From Saccharopolyspora aridisoli (lineage in GTDB: Bacteria > Actinomycetota > Actinomycetes > Mycobacteriales > Pseudonocardiaceae): 53,361 nucleotides of DNA. The notes beneath the pieces are model-generated. The model worked only from the letters and a program-made list of their open reading frames with translations. It searched no databases and was not told the DNA's origin. Positions 1-7,471 of this stretch are shown piece after piece; positions within the stretch are counted from its first letter, which is position 1, and the number at the start of each line of letters is the position of its first letter. A program made the translations under genes and the position numbers. The stretch covers positions 1-53,361 of the forward strand of contig NZ_SMKV01000037.1 in the NCBI RefSeq assembly GCF_004348445.1, given 5' to 3'.

Positions 1-21
1 ACGGGGAAGAGGGGTGGTGGG

Positions 22-1239
22 TTACTTCTTCTTGTACTTGCCGAGTTCGCGGCGGGCCAGGGAGCGGCGGTGGACCTCGTCGGGGCCATCCACCAGGTGG
101 AGGGTCCGGGCGTGGGCGTAGAGCGCCGCCAGGGGGAACTCCTGGGAGACGCCGCCTCCGCCGTGGGCCTGGATGGCGCGGTCGACGACCCAGGTTGCCA
201 CCTCGGGAACGGCGACCTTGATGGACTGGATCTCGGTGTGCGCGCCCTGGTTGCCGACTGTGTCCATCAGCCATGCCGTCTTGAGCACCAGCAGCCGGGC
301 CTGCTCGATCTTCACCCGGGACTCGGCGATCCAGTGCTGCACCACGCCCTGCTCGGCCAGCGGCTTGCCGAACGCGACCCGCTCGGAGGTGCGCCGGCAC
401 ATCAGCTCCAACGCCCGCTCGGCCATGCCGATGGCGCGCATGCAGTGGTGGATGCGGCCGGGGCCGAGCCGCGCCTGGGCGATCGCGAAGCCCTCGCCCT
501 CACCGGAGATGACGTTGTCCACCGGCACGCGGACGTCGTTGAACACGATCTCGGCGTGGCCACCGTGGTCGGCGTCGTCGTAGCCGAAGACGTGCATGCC
601 GCGCTTGACCTCGACGCCCGGGGTGTCCTTGGGCACCAGGACCTGGCTCTGCTGGCGGTGCCGCTCGGCGTCCGGGTCGGTCTTGCCCATCACGATCAGG
701 ACCTTGCAGCGCGGGCTCATCGCCCCCGAGGAGAACCACTTGCGCCCGTTGATGACGTAGTGGTCGCCGTCGCGGGTGATGCGGGTGCCGATGTTGGTCG
801 CGTCGGAGGAGGCGACATCGGGCTCGGTCATGCAGAACGCCGAGCGGATCTCCCCGTCCAGCAGCGGCTGGAGCCACTGCTTGCGCTGCGCGTCGGAGCC
901 GAACTGCGCCAGAACCTCCATGTTCCCGGTGTCCGGTGCGGCGCAGTTGGTGGCCTCCGGTGCCAGCTGACCGGAGCGCCCCATGATCTCCGCCAGCGGC
1001 GCGTACTGCAGGTTGGTCAGCCCCGCGCCGTGCTCACCGGGCAGGAAGAGGTTCCACAGGCCGCGCTTGCGCGCTTCGGCCTTGAGCTCCTCCATGATCG
1101 GCGGGTGCGCCGACCAGCGATCCGTTCCTTCGTCCATCTGCTCGGCGAACACCGGCTCGGCCGGGTAGATGTGCGAGTCCATGAACTCCAGCAGCTGACC
1201 GCGCAGCTCCTCGGTTCGTGCGTCGAACGCGAAATCCAT
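22..1239 (-). CDS. Acyl-CoA dehydrogenase, ACAD10/11-like
   Basis: A 405-residue FAD-dependent acyl-CoA dehydrogenase that probably acts in the cytoplasm on a CoA-activated acid. The N-terminal helical domain starts at residue 1. The FAD/substrate strand motif [14 protein letters not shown] lies near residue 136, and the C-terminus carries [13 protein letters not shown] and [10 protein letters not shown], a signature I associate with the ACAD10/ACAD11 subfamily rather than with medium-chain enzymes. ATG start at 1239. It is the last gene of a three-gene operon, 3 bases after the kinase-like gene. In animals the same three domains are fused and handle 4-hydroxyacyl-CoAs through a 4-phospho intermediate that the dehydrogenase domain resolves. 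Transfer of that role to this operon is inference from family and context. The general family is certain; the substrate is not. Confidence 0.9.
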   Translation of the reverse strand: MDFAFDARTEELRGQLLEFMDSHIYPAEPVFAEQMDEGTDRWSAHPPIMEELKAEARKRGLWNLFLPGEHGAGLTNLQYAPLAEIMGRSGQLAPEATNCAAPDTGNMEVLAQFGSDAQRKQWLQPLLDGEIRSAFCMTEPDVASSDATNIGTRITRDGDHYVINGRKWFSSGAMSPRCKVLIVMGKTDPDAERHRQQSQVLVPKDTPGVEVKRGMHVFGYDDADHGGHAEIVFNDVRVPVDNVISGEGEGFAIAQARLGPGRIHHCMRAIGMAERALELMCRRTSERVAFGKPLAEQGVVQHWIAESRVKIEQARLLVLKTAWLMDTVGNQGAHTEIQSIKVAVPEVATWVVDRAIQAHGGGGVSQEFPLAALYAHARTLHLVDGPDEVHRRSLARRELGKYKKK

Positions 1240-1242
1240 CTC

Positions 1243-2280
1243 TCATGCCTCCTTGAGGGTCGCCAGGCCATGCGCGACGAGCGGAGCGACCAGGCCGCCG
1301 ACGTGCTCGAAGCCCTCGCCGACGGTCTGGTCGTGGATGAAGCGGTAGTGGATGCCTTCCAGGATCACCGCGATCTTGAAGTAGCCGAACGCCAGGTACC
1401 AGTCCACATCGGACAGGTCCAGCTCGCTGCGCTCGGCGTAACGGGCGAAGAGCTGCTTGGCGCTGGGGAATCCGTACTCCGGTCCGACGCCCTTGGCGAT
1501 CGGGTTGTTCTCCAAACCGCTGAAGCCCTCCCAGTACACCGCCAGCAGGCCGAGGTCGGTGAGCGGGTCGCCGATGGTGGCCATCTCCCAGTCCAGGACG
1601 GCCTTGATCCGCTGGTCGTCGCCGACGATGACGTTGTCCAGCCGGTAATCGCCGTGCACGATGCCGACGCGCCCGCTGGTCGGCACCGAAGCCGCCAGCC
1701 GCTGGGAGAGCTCGTCGATGCCCTCGACCTCGCGGCTGTGGGAGGCCTTGAGCTGCTTGGTCCACCGGCGCACCTGGCGTTCCAGGAAGCCTTCCGGGCG
1801 GCCGAACTCGGCCAGCCCCACTGAGGCCGGGTCGATGGAGTGCAGGTCGGCTAGCACGTCCATCAGCTGGAAGGACAGGTCTTGGCGCTGCTGCTCGCCG
1901 AGCGCCTTGGTCTGCTCGGCCGTGCGGAAGACGGTGCCGCGCACGTACTCCATGACGTAGAACGGGGCGCCCAGCACCTCCTCGTCCTGGCACAGCAGCT
2001 CGGTGCGCGGCACCGGCACGCGGGTGTCGGCCAGGGCGGTGAGCATCCGGTGCTCGCGGCTCATGTCGTGCGCGGTGGCCAGCACGTGACCCAACGGCGG
2101 GCGGCGCACGACCCACTCGCGGTTGCCGTCGCCGACGATGTAGGTCAGGTTCGAGCGGCCCCCCTGCACCAGCTCGCCGGTGAGCTCGCCGGGGACCATG
2201 CCGGGCATCTCGACGTTGAGGTACGCCCGCAGCCTGTGCAGGTCGAGGCCGGGCAGCTCGTCGGGCTCGGGTGCGTTCAC
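1243..2280 (-). CDS. Phosphotransferase family protein (APH fold), ACAD10/11-type kinase
   Basis: A 345-residue protein of the aminoglycoside phosphotransferase/choline kinase fold. The catalytic loop VHGDYRLDN (Asp base, Asn metal ligand) and the metal-binding LDWEMATIGDPLTDLG are intact, and the N-lobe has a nucleotide-binding strand (GGRSNLTYIV). Its neighbours argue against drug resistance: this subfamily is found beside or fused to acyl-CoA dehydrogenases, where the animal version phosphorylates the 4-hydroxyl of 4-hydroxyacyl-CoAs. The start is GTG at 2280, because this overlaps the HAD stop in a 4-base GTGA junction. The reading frame stays open further upstream, but those extra codons lie inside the HAD gene and look like shadow sequence. 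Confidence 0.88.
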   Translation of the reverse strand: MNAPEPDELPGLDLHRLRAYLNVEMPGMVPGELTGELVQGGRSNLTYIVGDGNREWVVRRPPLGHVLATAHDMSREHRMLTALADTRVPVPRTELLCQDEEVLGAPFYVMEYVRGTVFRTAEQTKALGEQQRQDLSFQLMDVLADLHSIDPASVGLAEFGRPEGFLERQVRRWTKQLKASHSREVEGIDELSQRLAASVPTSGRVGIVHGDYRLDNVIVGDDQRIKAVLDWEMATIGDPLTDLGLLAVYWEGFSGLENNPIAKGVGPEYGFPSAKQLFARYAERSELDLSDVDWYLAFGYFKIAVILEGIHYRFIHDQTVGEGFEHVGGLVAPLVAHGLATLKEA

Positions 2281-2960
2281 CTGGTCTCCTCGTCTTGCGG
2301 TGCGGATCCGGTCAACAGCAGTTCCGCCAACCGGGTTCGGGTTGCCGCCGGGCCGGTGTGCAGCACGGCGTGCATGCCCAGGGCGTGGGCGGCGTCGACG
2401 TTGGGCCTGCCGTCGTCGACGAAGGCGGTCTGCTCGGCGGGCAGGTCGAGCTCGTCCAGGCTCATCCAGTAGATGCGGGGGTCGGGTTTGCGCAGCCCGA
2501 CCTGGCCGGAGAGGACGGTGGAATCGAACAGGCCCGTCAGCTGCTCCCACGGGTAGGCGTCGATGTTGCCCCAGCTGTTGGACAGCAGTGCGGTGCGGAT
2601 TCCGCGCTCGCGCAGTCCTCGCACCACTTCCAGCATGGCCGGTTCGGGGCGCATCCGCGCGAAGAGGCGTCCGAGCAGGTCATCGGGCGCGACGGGCTGA
2701 TCGTCGAGGGTGCGCAGCCGGGCCGCCATGGCCTCGTTGAAGCCGTCGGCGTCGAGCTCCCCGGTTTCCAGCAGGTGCACGGGCGTGCCCGCGGGCGCGT
2801 CGCGGGAGAGCCACTCCTTGAGCGCGGCGGAGAACAGCTCCGGGCGGATCCGCTCTTCGGTCAGCCAGGCGTTGATCGAGTCGCGGGTGGGTGTGGTCAG
2901 CACACCTCCGTAGTCGAAGACGACCGCGCGGACGGTCGGGCCGACAGCACTGGAACCCAT
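2277..2960 (-). CDS. HAD-superfamily hydrolase (ACAD10-type HAD)
   Basis: A 227-residue HAD protein. Motif I is VVFDYGGVL: the nucleophile Asp is present, but the usual second Asp (DxD) is Gly. Motif II is LLSNSWGN, motif III the Lys of RKPDPRIY, and motif IV FVDDGRPN. The DYGG form of motif I is seen in the HAD domains of ACAD10 and soluble epoxide hydrolase relatives, so phosphatase activity is not guaranteed. The ATG at 2960 is chosen because the core fold begins 9 residues later; an upstream in-frame start would put the coding region across the palindrome at 2972-2987. It is the first gene of the HAD-kinase-dehydrogenase operon and ends in a 4-base overlap with the kinase gene. Confidence 0.85.
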   Translation of the reverse strand: MGSSAVGPTVRAVVFDYGGVLTTPTRDSINAWLTEERIRPELFSAALKEWLSRDAPAGTPVHLLETGELDADGFNEAMAARLRTLDDQPVAPDDLLGRLFARMRPEPAMLEVVRGLRERGIRTALLSNSWGNIDAYPWEQLTGLFDSTVLSGQVGLRKPDPRIYWMSLDELDLPAEQTAFVDDGRPNVDAAHALGMHAVLHTGPAATRTRLAELLLTGSAPQDEETR

Positions 2961-2971
2961 GGACAGGACCG

Positions 2972-2987
2972 TACCGACTAGACGGTA
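2972..2987. promoter_or_regulatory. TetR-like operator before the HAD-kinase-ACAD operon
   Basis: The 16-bp sequence TACCGACTAGACGGTA is a near-perfect palindrome: half-sites TACCG and CGGTA around a CTAG centre, with only the two A positions flanking CTAG breaking symmetry. It begins 12 bp upstream of the HAD ATG, where a repressor would block the promoter or the leader. TetR-family regulators of acyl-CoA catabolism often bind sites of this size. No TetR gene adjoins it, so the cognate regulator is unknown. Confidence 0.5.
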
Positions 2988-3308
2988 TGTCGCGCTAGAC
3001 CCAGTCCGGAGGGGCTGGTGGGGCACGTGCGCCAGGGTGATGTCGGGGTCGCCCGGGTGGAGGCCGCGCGATCACGGCGGGTCAGCGGGCGCCTGGTTCA
3101 TCCCGATCGAACGAGGCCGGTCAGGCCAGTCGCGCTCGTCGAGGTGGCGGTTGCGGAAACTCGTTCGGCCCAATCCGGCGACCCTGGGTCAAAGGTGGTA
3201 AGTCCGGCAAAAACACCGTCGTTGACCTGGTGTTTACTCGTCGGTAGGTTACGAAATCGCCGCGCGGACAGCACTTTTCGACTCCCACCGATCGTGCAGG
3301 AGAGGCCA
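2988..3308 (+). promoter_or_regulatory. Intergenic region with promoter and operator for the secreted-protein gene
   Basis: No credible gene in this stretch. It holds a strong vegetative-type promoter: TTGACC at 3222-3227, a 17-nt spacer and TAGGTT at 3245-3250, predicting transcription from about 3257. An inverted repeat AAACACC (3211-3217) / GGTGTTT (3229-3235) brackets the -35 box and may be an operator. A ribosome binding site AGGAGAG lies at 3298-3304, just before the ATG at 3309. Confidence 0.55.
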
Positions 3309-3944
3309 ATGAAGTCCGTCCTCAGTGGAAAGCGCGCCGCGATCGCGGCCGCCTTCGCAGCAACCGCAGCCCTCGCCGTCGCCCCGCAGGCGGTAGCAGC
3401 CCCCTTCGACATCAACTTCGACTGCAACGGTGATGCGCCGACGGGTGCTCAGCAGTTCACCCTGCAGCAGAGCACCGACGTCTCCGCTCCCGAAACCGTC
3501 GCTCCCGGAGCGGCTTTCGACGTCGTCGTCGACCCGGCCGTGAACACCATCCCCGGCGAGGTCAACGGCAACACGGTCAAGGAGGTCGGCGGCTTCGACC
3601 TGAAGCTCCCGATCCCGGCGAACTCCACCTACGTCTCGGCCGAACTGTCCGGTGGCTCGAACCTGGGCCCGAACCCACCGACCATCAACGTCGAGAACGG
3701 CGTCGCCACGCTGCACCTCGACGGTCCGATCGCCGGTGGCAGCGAGTTCGAGCTTCCCACCATCACCGTGCACCTCACCGCGGGTGAGTCCGGCACGATC
3801 GAGACCAAGCTGGCGGGGACCAGCTACGACGACCCCGGACTGACCTTCACGGCGGTCGTGTCCTCGATCATCGGTGACGTCGACGTCCCGTCGGCTTGCT
3901 TCCCGAACCCCAACCCGACGCTGACCACGACGACCATCGGCTGA
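3309..3944 (+). CDS. Secreted small beta-rich protein of unknown function
   Basis: A 211-residue protein. A Sec signal peptide is evident: basic start (KSVLSGKRA), hydrophobic stretch, and a probable cleavage after AVA at residue 30. The mature part is rich in Val, Thr, Gly and Pro with alternating polar/hydrophobic residues, suggesting a beta-sandwich. It contains only two cysteines, one near each end (about residues 39 and 197), which could form one disulfide. It ends in a Thr-rich tail. There is no lipobox and no sorting motif, so it is probably released. I do not recognise a functional family; similar secreted proteins of unknown role occur in Pseudonocardiaceae and mycobacteria. The start is supported by AGGAGAG five bases upstream, and the gene is monocistronic. 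Confidence 0.8.
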   Translation: MKSVLSGKRAAIAAAFAATAALAVAPQAVAAPFDINFDCNGDAPTGAQQFTLQQSTDVSAPETVAPGAAFDVVVDPAVNTIPGEVNGNTVKEVGGFDLKLPIPANSTYVSAELSGGSNLGPNPPTINVENGVATLHLDGPIAGGSEFELPTITVHLTAGESGTIETKLAGTSYDDPGLTFTAVVSSIIGDVDVPSACFPNPNPTLTTTTIG

Positions 3945-3951
3945 TGCGGGG

Positions 3952-3981
3952 AGTGGCGGGACGCGACGGCGTCCCGCCACT
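3952..3981. terminator. Bidirectional hairpin terminator
   Basis: A perfect 13-bp stem (AGTGGCGGGACGC and its complement) with the 4-nt loop GACG. It lies between the convergent secreted-protein and BenE genes and overlaps the BenE stop codon. It has no U-tract, as is common in actinobacteria. Confidence 0.75.
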
Positions 3982-5146
3982 ACTTCCGGGTGATCAAGTG
4001 CGCGCCGATCCCGGCGATCAGGCCCCAGAAGACCGACGCGACGCCGAACGCCGTGACGCCCGAGGCGGTCACCAGGAAGGCGATCAGCGCGGCGGTGCGG
4101 CTCGCAGTACCGGAGGTGGCCTTGGCCAGTGACCCGCCGATCGTGTCCAGGAGGCCGATGCCGCCCAGCGCGGCGATCAACGCGCCGGGGAACGCCGCGA
4201 TGAGGCTCGCCAACGTCGCCCCGAACACCGCGATGACCAGGTACAGCGCCCCCGAGGTGATCGCGGCCTTGTAGCGCTGGCCGGGGTCGGGGTGGACCTC
4301 CTCGCCCATGGCGAGCGCAGCGGTGATCGCCGCCAGGTTGATGCCGAAGCACCCCAGCGGCGCCAGCAGCACGTTCACCGCTCCGGTCCACGACAGCACC
4401 GGCGAGATCGGCGTTGTGTAGCCGTGGGCTCGCAGCGTCACGACGCCGGGCAGGTTCTGCGAGGTCATGGTGATCACGAACAGCGGGATCGCGATGCCGA
4501 CCACCGAGTGCACCGAGAAGTCCGGCCACGTCCACACCGGAGTCGCCAGCGCCAGGTCGACGTCGCCGGCCCGCAGGCCGCCCCCGAACGCGGTCCCGGC
4601 CACACCGATGACCAGCGCGATCAGCACCGCGTAGGGCGGTAGGAAGCGCTTGCCCAGCAGGTAGCCCACGAGCATCGCCGCGACCAGCGCGAACTGCTCC
4701 CGCATCGTGGTGAACAGGTCGATCCCGAACCGCAGCAGCACACCGCCCAGCAGCGCGGCGGCGATCGCCGACGGGATCAGGTTCACCGCCCGCTCGAACA
4801 GCCCGGTCACGCCCACCAGCAGCGACAGCGCTGCGGCCAGCAGGAACGCGCCCACGGCCTCCGGCATCGACAGCCCGTGCCCGCTCGCCGCCAGCAGCGC
4901 CGCGCCCGGCGTGGACCAGGCGAGCACGATCGGCGCGCGGGTGCGCAGCGACAGCGCGATCGAGGTGGCGCCGATGCCGATGCCCAGCGCCAGGATCCAC
5001 GAGGAGATCTCGGCGGGGGTGGCTCCCAGCGCGCGGGCGGCCTCGAAGACGATGGCGGCCGAACTCACCACCCCGACCAAGGTGGTGACGGCTCCGGCGA
5101 CCAGGGTGGGAAGCGGTGCGGCGGAGATCCGCTGACGCAACTGCAC
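3980..5146 (-). CDS. benE: BenE-type benzoate/H+ symporter family protein
   Basis: A 388-residue polytopic membrane protein with about 11-12 hydrophobic segments. It matches the BenE family: the early segment ends in IGIGATSIALSLRTRAPIVLAWSTPGAA, a conserved substrate-path region with broken helices, and the later segment has TMTSQNLPGVVTLRAHGY and GCFGINLAAITAALAMG. Family length is about 390. The likely role is proton-coupled uptake of benzoate or a related aromatic acid, but no benzoate-catabolic genes lie nearby, so the substrate is uncertain. GTG at 5146 is taken as start; the frame stays open upstream into the divergent regulator without credible membrane sequence. It is divergent from an XRE-cupin regulator with a 51-bp gap. 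Confidence 0.85.
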   Translation of the reverse strand: MQLRQRISAAPLPTLVAGAVTTLVGVVSSAAIVFEAARALGATPAEISSWILALGIGIGATSIALSLRTRAPIVLAWSTPGAALLAASGHGLSMPEAVGAFLLAAALSLLVGVTGLFERAVNLIPSAIAAALLGGVLLRFGIDLFTTMREQFALVAAMLVGYLLGKRFLPPYAVLIALVIGVAGTAFGGGLRAGDVDLALATPVWTWPDFSVHSVVGIAIPLFVITMTSQNLPGVVTLRAHGYTTPISPVLSWTGAVNVLLAPLGCFGINLAAITAALAMGEEVHPDPGQRYKAAITSGALYLVIAVFGATLASLIAAFPGALIAALGGIGLLDTIGGSLAKATSGTASRTAALIAFLVTASGVTAFGVASVFWGLIAGIGAHLITRK

Positions 5147-5197
5147 GAGACCCGTCCGTTCTGCATATGGAACGATCGGGGATGTTAGGAGGTGCCC

Positions 5198-5755
5198 GTG
5201 GAACCGGTCAAGCTCGTCGGGGAGAACCTGCGCGCGGCCCGCACCCGCCGCGGCCTGTCGCTGTCGGAGGTGGCCAGGCAGGCCGGAATCGGCAAGGGCA
5301 CGCTCTCCGAACTCGAAGCGGGCAACCGGAACCCGACCTTGGAGACCCTCTACGCCCTCGCCACGGTGCTCGGACTGCCCCTCGGCCGGCTCCTGGCCGC
5401 CGAACCCGAGCCGCGAGACGGGGGAGCTCTCCACGTCCACCGCTCGGCCGGGCCCGAGATCTCCGGCCACGCCGCTGACGTCGAGCTGCTGGACAGCGTC
5501 GATGACGGGCGGACCCGTCTGGAGATCTACCGCCTGCACGTCCGCGCGGGCACCCGCTACACCTCCCCGGCGCACCACCCCAGGGTCATCGAGCAGCTGC
5601 ACGTCCACACCGGAACGCTCCACACCGGACCCGAATCGGACCCGCAGACCCTCGGCCCCGGCGACTACATCCGCTTCGACGCCACGGTCCCCCACGTCTA
5701 CGAAGCCCCCGAAGACGCCACCACGGCAACCCTCGTCATGCGCTACCCGGCCTGA
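5198..5755 (+). CDS. XRE-family regulator with C-terminal cupin domain
   Basis: A 185-residue two-domain regulator. Residues about 6-65 form an XRE helix-turn-helix (LRAARTRRGLSLSEVARQAG, then IGKGTLSELEAGNRNPTLETL). Residues about 110-182 form a cupin barrel with the motif region TSPAHHPRVIEQLHVHTG and GPGDYIRFDATVPHVYEAP, which probably senses a small ligand. GTG at 5198 is preferred over GTG at 5192, because the Shine-Dalgarno AGGAGG at 5187-5192 would otherwise overlap the start. Divergent from benE, so the natural inference is that it controls that transporter and itself from the shared 51-bp promoter region. Confidence 0.85.
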   Translation: MEPVKLVGENLRAARTRRGLSLSEVARQAGIGKGTLSELEAGNRNPTLETLYALATVLGLPLGRLLAAEPEPRDGGALHVHRSAGPEISGHAADVELLDSVDDGRTRLEIYRLHVRAGTRYTSPAHHPRVIEQLHVHTGTLHTGPESDPQTLGPGDYIRFDATVPHVYEAPEDATTATLVMRYPA

Positions 5756-5780
5756 GCCGGGCGCCAGGCAGGGAAGCGAA

Positions 5781-5811
5781 AGTCCCTCCGGGGCGGGGGA
5801 CCGGAGGGACT
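5781..5811 (+). terminator. Hairpin terminator after the XRE-cupin gene
   Basis: AGTCCCTCCGG (5781-5791) pairs perfectly with CCGGAGGGACT (5801-5811) around a 9-nt G-rich loop, 25 bp after the stop codon. Confidence 0.7.
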
Positions 5812-5860
5812 CTCAGGGGGTGAGCACCTGGCCGTTTCGGGGCGGTTCAGGGGCCCGGGA

Positions 5861-5888
5861 GCGGGTGTCCTCGCCGGAGGACACCCGC
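5861..5888 (-). terminator. Hairpin terminator after the choline oxidase gene
   Basis: A perfect 12-bp stem GCGGGTGTCCTC / GAGGACACCCGC with loop GCCG, lying 11 bp beyond the minus-strand choline oxidase stop. Together with 5781-5811 it separates two convergent genes. Confidence 0.7.
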
Positions 5889-5899
5889 CGCGTGCATGC

Positions 5900-7453
5900 T
5901 CAGGCGTTGTCCTGCTTGAGCATGTCGGAGCACTTCTCGCCGATGGCCATGGTGGTGATGTTGGGGTTCACCGCCACCAGGAACGGCATCACCGAGGCGT
6001 CGGCGACGCGCAAGCCCTGCACGCCCTTGACGCGCAGGCGCGGGTCCAGCGGCTTCGAGTTGTCGTCCACGGCGCCCATCTTCACCGAACCAGCGGGGTG
6101 GTAGACGGTGTTGTGGGTGCGCTTGATGTAGTCGGCGATCTCGTCGTCGGTCTGCACGTCCTCGCCCGGGAACAGCTCTTGGCCGGCCCACTCCTGCATC
6201 GCCGACTGCGCGACGATCTCGCGGGCCAGCTTGATGCCCTCGGTCATGACGCGGATGTCGTGACCTTCCGGGTCGGTGAAGTACTTCGGGTCCACCTTGG
6301 CCTTGTCCCGGAAGTCCTTGCTGCGCAACCGGACCGTGCCGGTGGAGCGCGCGCGGGTGACGTTCGGCGTCAGGCAGAAGGAGTTCTCCGACGACGGGTA
6401 GCCCTGCCGCACGGTGTGCATGTCGAACGGAACCGAACCGTAGTGGAACATCAGGTCCGGTCGGTCCAGGCCCTCTGCGGTCCGGGTGAAGATGCCGATC
6501 TCCCACCACTGGGTGGAGTCCTCCACCATCGGCTTCTTGGCCTCCCAGCTGATCACGCCCTCGGGGTGGTCCTCCAGGGTGGAGCCGACTCCGGGGGAGT
6601 CGACCAGCACGTCGATGCCGAACTCGCGCAGGTGCTCGGCCGGGCCGATGCCCGAGAGCATCAGCAGCTTCGGCGTGTCGATCGCGCCGGTGGACAGCAC
6701 GACCTCCTCGCGGGCGGTGATCGTCCGCGAGTGGACCAGGTCGTCGCTGAGGTACTCCACACCGGTGGCTCGGGTGCCGTCGAAGGTGACCTTCTTGGCC
6801 CAGGCGTTGGTGCGGATCTCCAGGTTCGGCCGGTCCATGATCGGGTGCAGGTAGGACACCGACGAGGAGGAACGGGTGCCGTCCTGCTTGGCGTTGATCT
6901 GGAACCAGTTGGCGCCGTGGGTGACGGTCTTGCCGGAGTTGAACTCGGTGGTCGGAATGCCCCGCTGCTCGCAGGCTTCGAGCAGCGCGACACCGGTCGG
7001 GTCCTTCGGCGGGACCGAGCGGATGGTCACCGGTCCGCTGCGGCCGTGGTGGTCGCCCGGTCCGTCGTTGGTCTCCAGCCGCTTGTACAGCGGGAACATG
7101 TCCGCCGAGCCCCAGCCCGGCAGGCCCATCGACTCCCACTCGTCGAGGTCCTCGGCGGGCGCCCAGAACGCGATGCAGGAGTTGTGCGAGGAACAGCCGC
7201 CCAGCACGCGGGCACGGGCGTGCCGCATGAAGGAGTTGCCGTTCTCCTGCGGCTCGATCAGGTAGTCCCAGTCGTAACCGGACTCCAGCAGCGCCATCCA
7301 CTTCTTGAGCTCGAGGATGTTGCTGTCGCCGACGTCGGACGGGCCGGCTTCGAGGAGGCACACGGTGGTGCCGGGGTCCTCCGAAAGCCGTGCCGCGACC
7401 GCCGCACCCGCGCTACCGCCGCCCACCACGACGTAGTCGAACTGATCGGTCAT
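5900..7453 (-). CDS. codA: Choline oxidase (GMC oxidoreductase)
   Basis: A 517-residue flavoenzyme that oxidises choline to glycine betaine through betaine aldehyde, releasing H2O2. The FAD-binding GGGSAG is at residues 11-16. The stretch LGGCSSHNSCIAFWAP matches the loop where choline oxidase binds FAD covalently through His (here about residue 90). STQWWEIGIF carries the Glu that holds the choline cation. The C-terminal HNTVYHPAG and NPNITTMAIGEK supply the catalytic His and Asn pair. These active-site stretches agree closely with Arthrobacter choline oxidase from memory. The ATG at 7453 is preferred because AAAGGA sits six bases upstream; the ATG at 7459 abuts that site. It is the last gene of a betaine operon, 18 bp after the permease. 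Confidence 0.9.
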   Translation of the reverse strand: MTDQFDYVVVGGGSAGAAVAARLSEDPGTTVCLLEAGPSDVGDSNILELKKWMALLESGYDWDYLIEPQENGNSFMRHARARVLGGCSSHNSCIAFWAPAEDLDEWESMGLPGWGSADMFPLYKRLETNDGPGDHHGRSGPVTIRSVPPKDPTGVALLEACEQRGIPTTEFNSGKTVTHGANWFQINAKQDGTRSSSSVSYLHPIMDRPNLEIRTNAWAKKVTFDGTRATGVEYLSDDLVHSRTITAREEVVLSTGAIDTPKLLMLSGIGPAEHLREFGIDVLVDSPGVGSTLEDHPEGVISWEAKKPMVEDSTQWWEIGIFTRTAEGLDRPDLMFHYGSVPFDMHTVRQGYPSSENSFCLTPNVTRARSTGTVRLRSKDFRDKAKVDPKYFTDPEGHDIRVMTEGIKLAREIVAQSAMQEWAGQELFPGEDVQTDDEIADYIKRTHNTVYHPAGSVKMGAVDDNSKPLDPRLRVKGVQGLRVADASVMPFLVAVNPNITTMAIGEKCSDMLKQDNA

Positions 7454-7471
7454 GGTCATTCCTTTCAGGAC

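Noticed and set aside
70..1824. Long open frame antisense to the acyl-CoA dehydrogenase and kinase genes
   Set aside because: A GC-skew shadow: composition is biased to Gly, Val, Arg, Asp and Leu, with no motif, and the minus-strand genes are unambiguous.
1243..2280. Aminoglycoside resistance gene
   Set aside because: Has the APH fold, but its operon with HAD and acyl-CoA dehydrogenase genes points to the ACAD10/11-type kinase.
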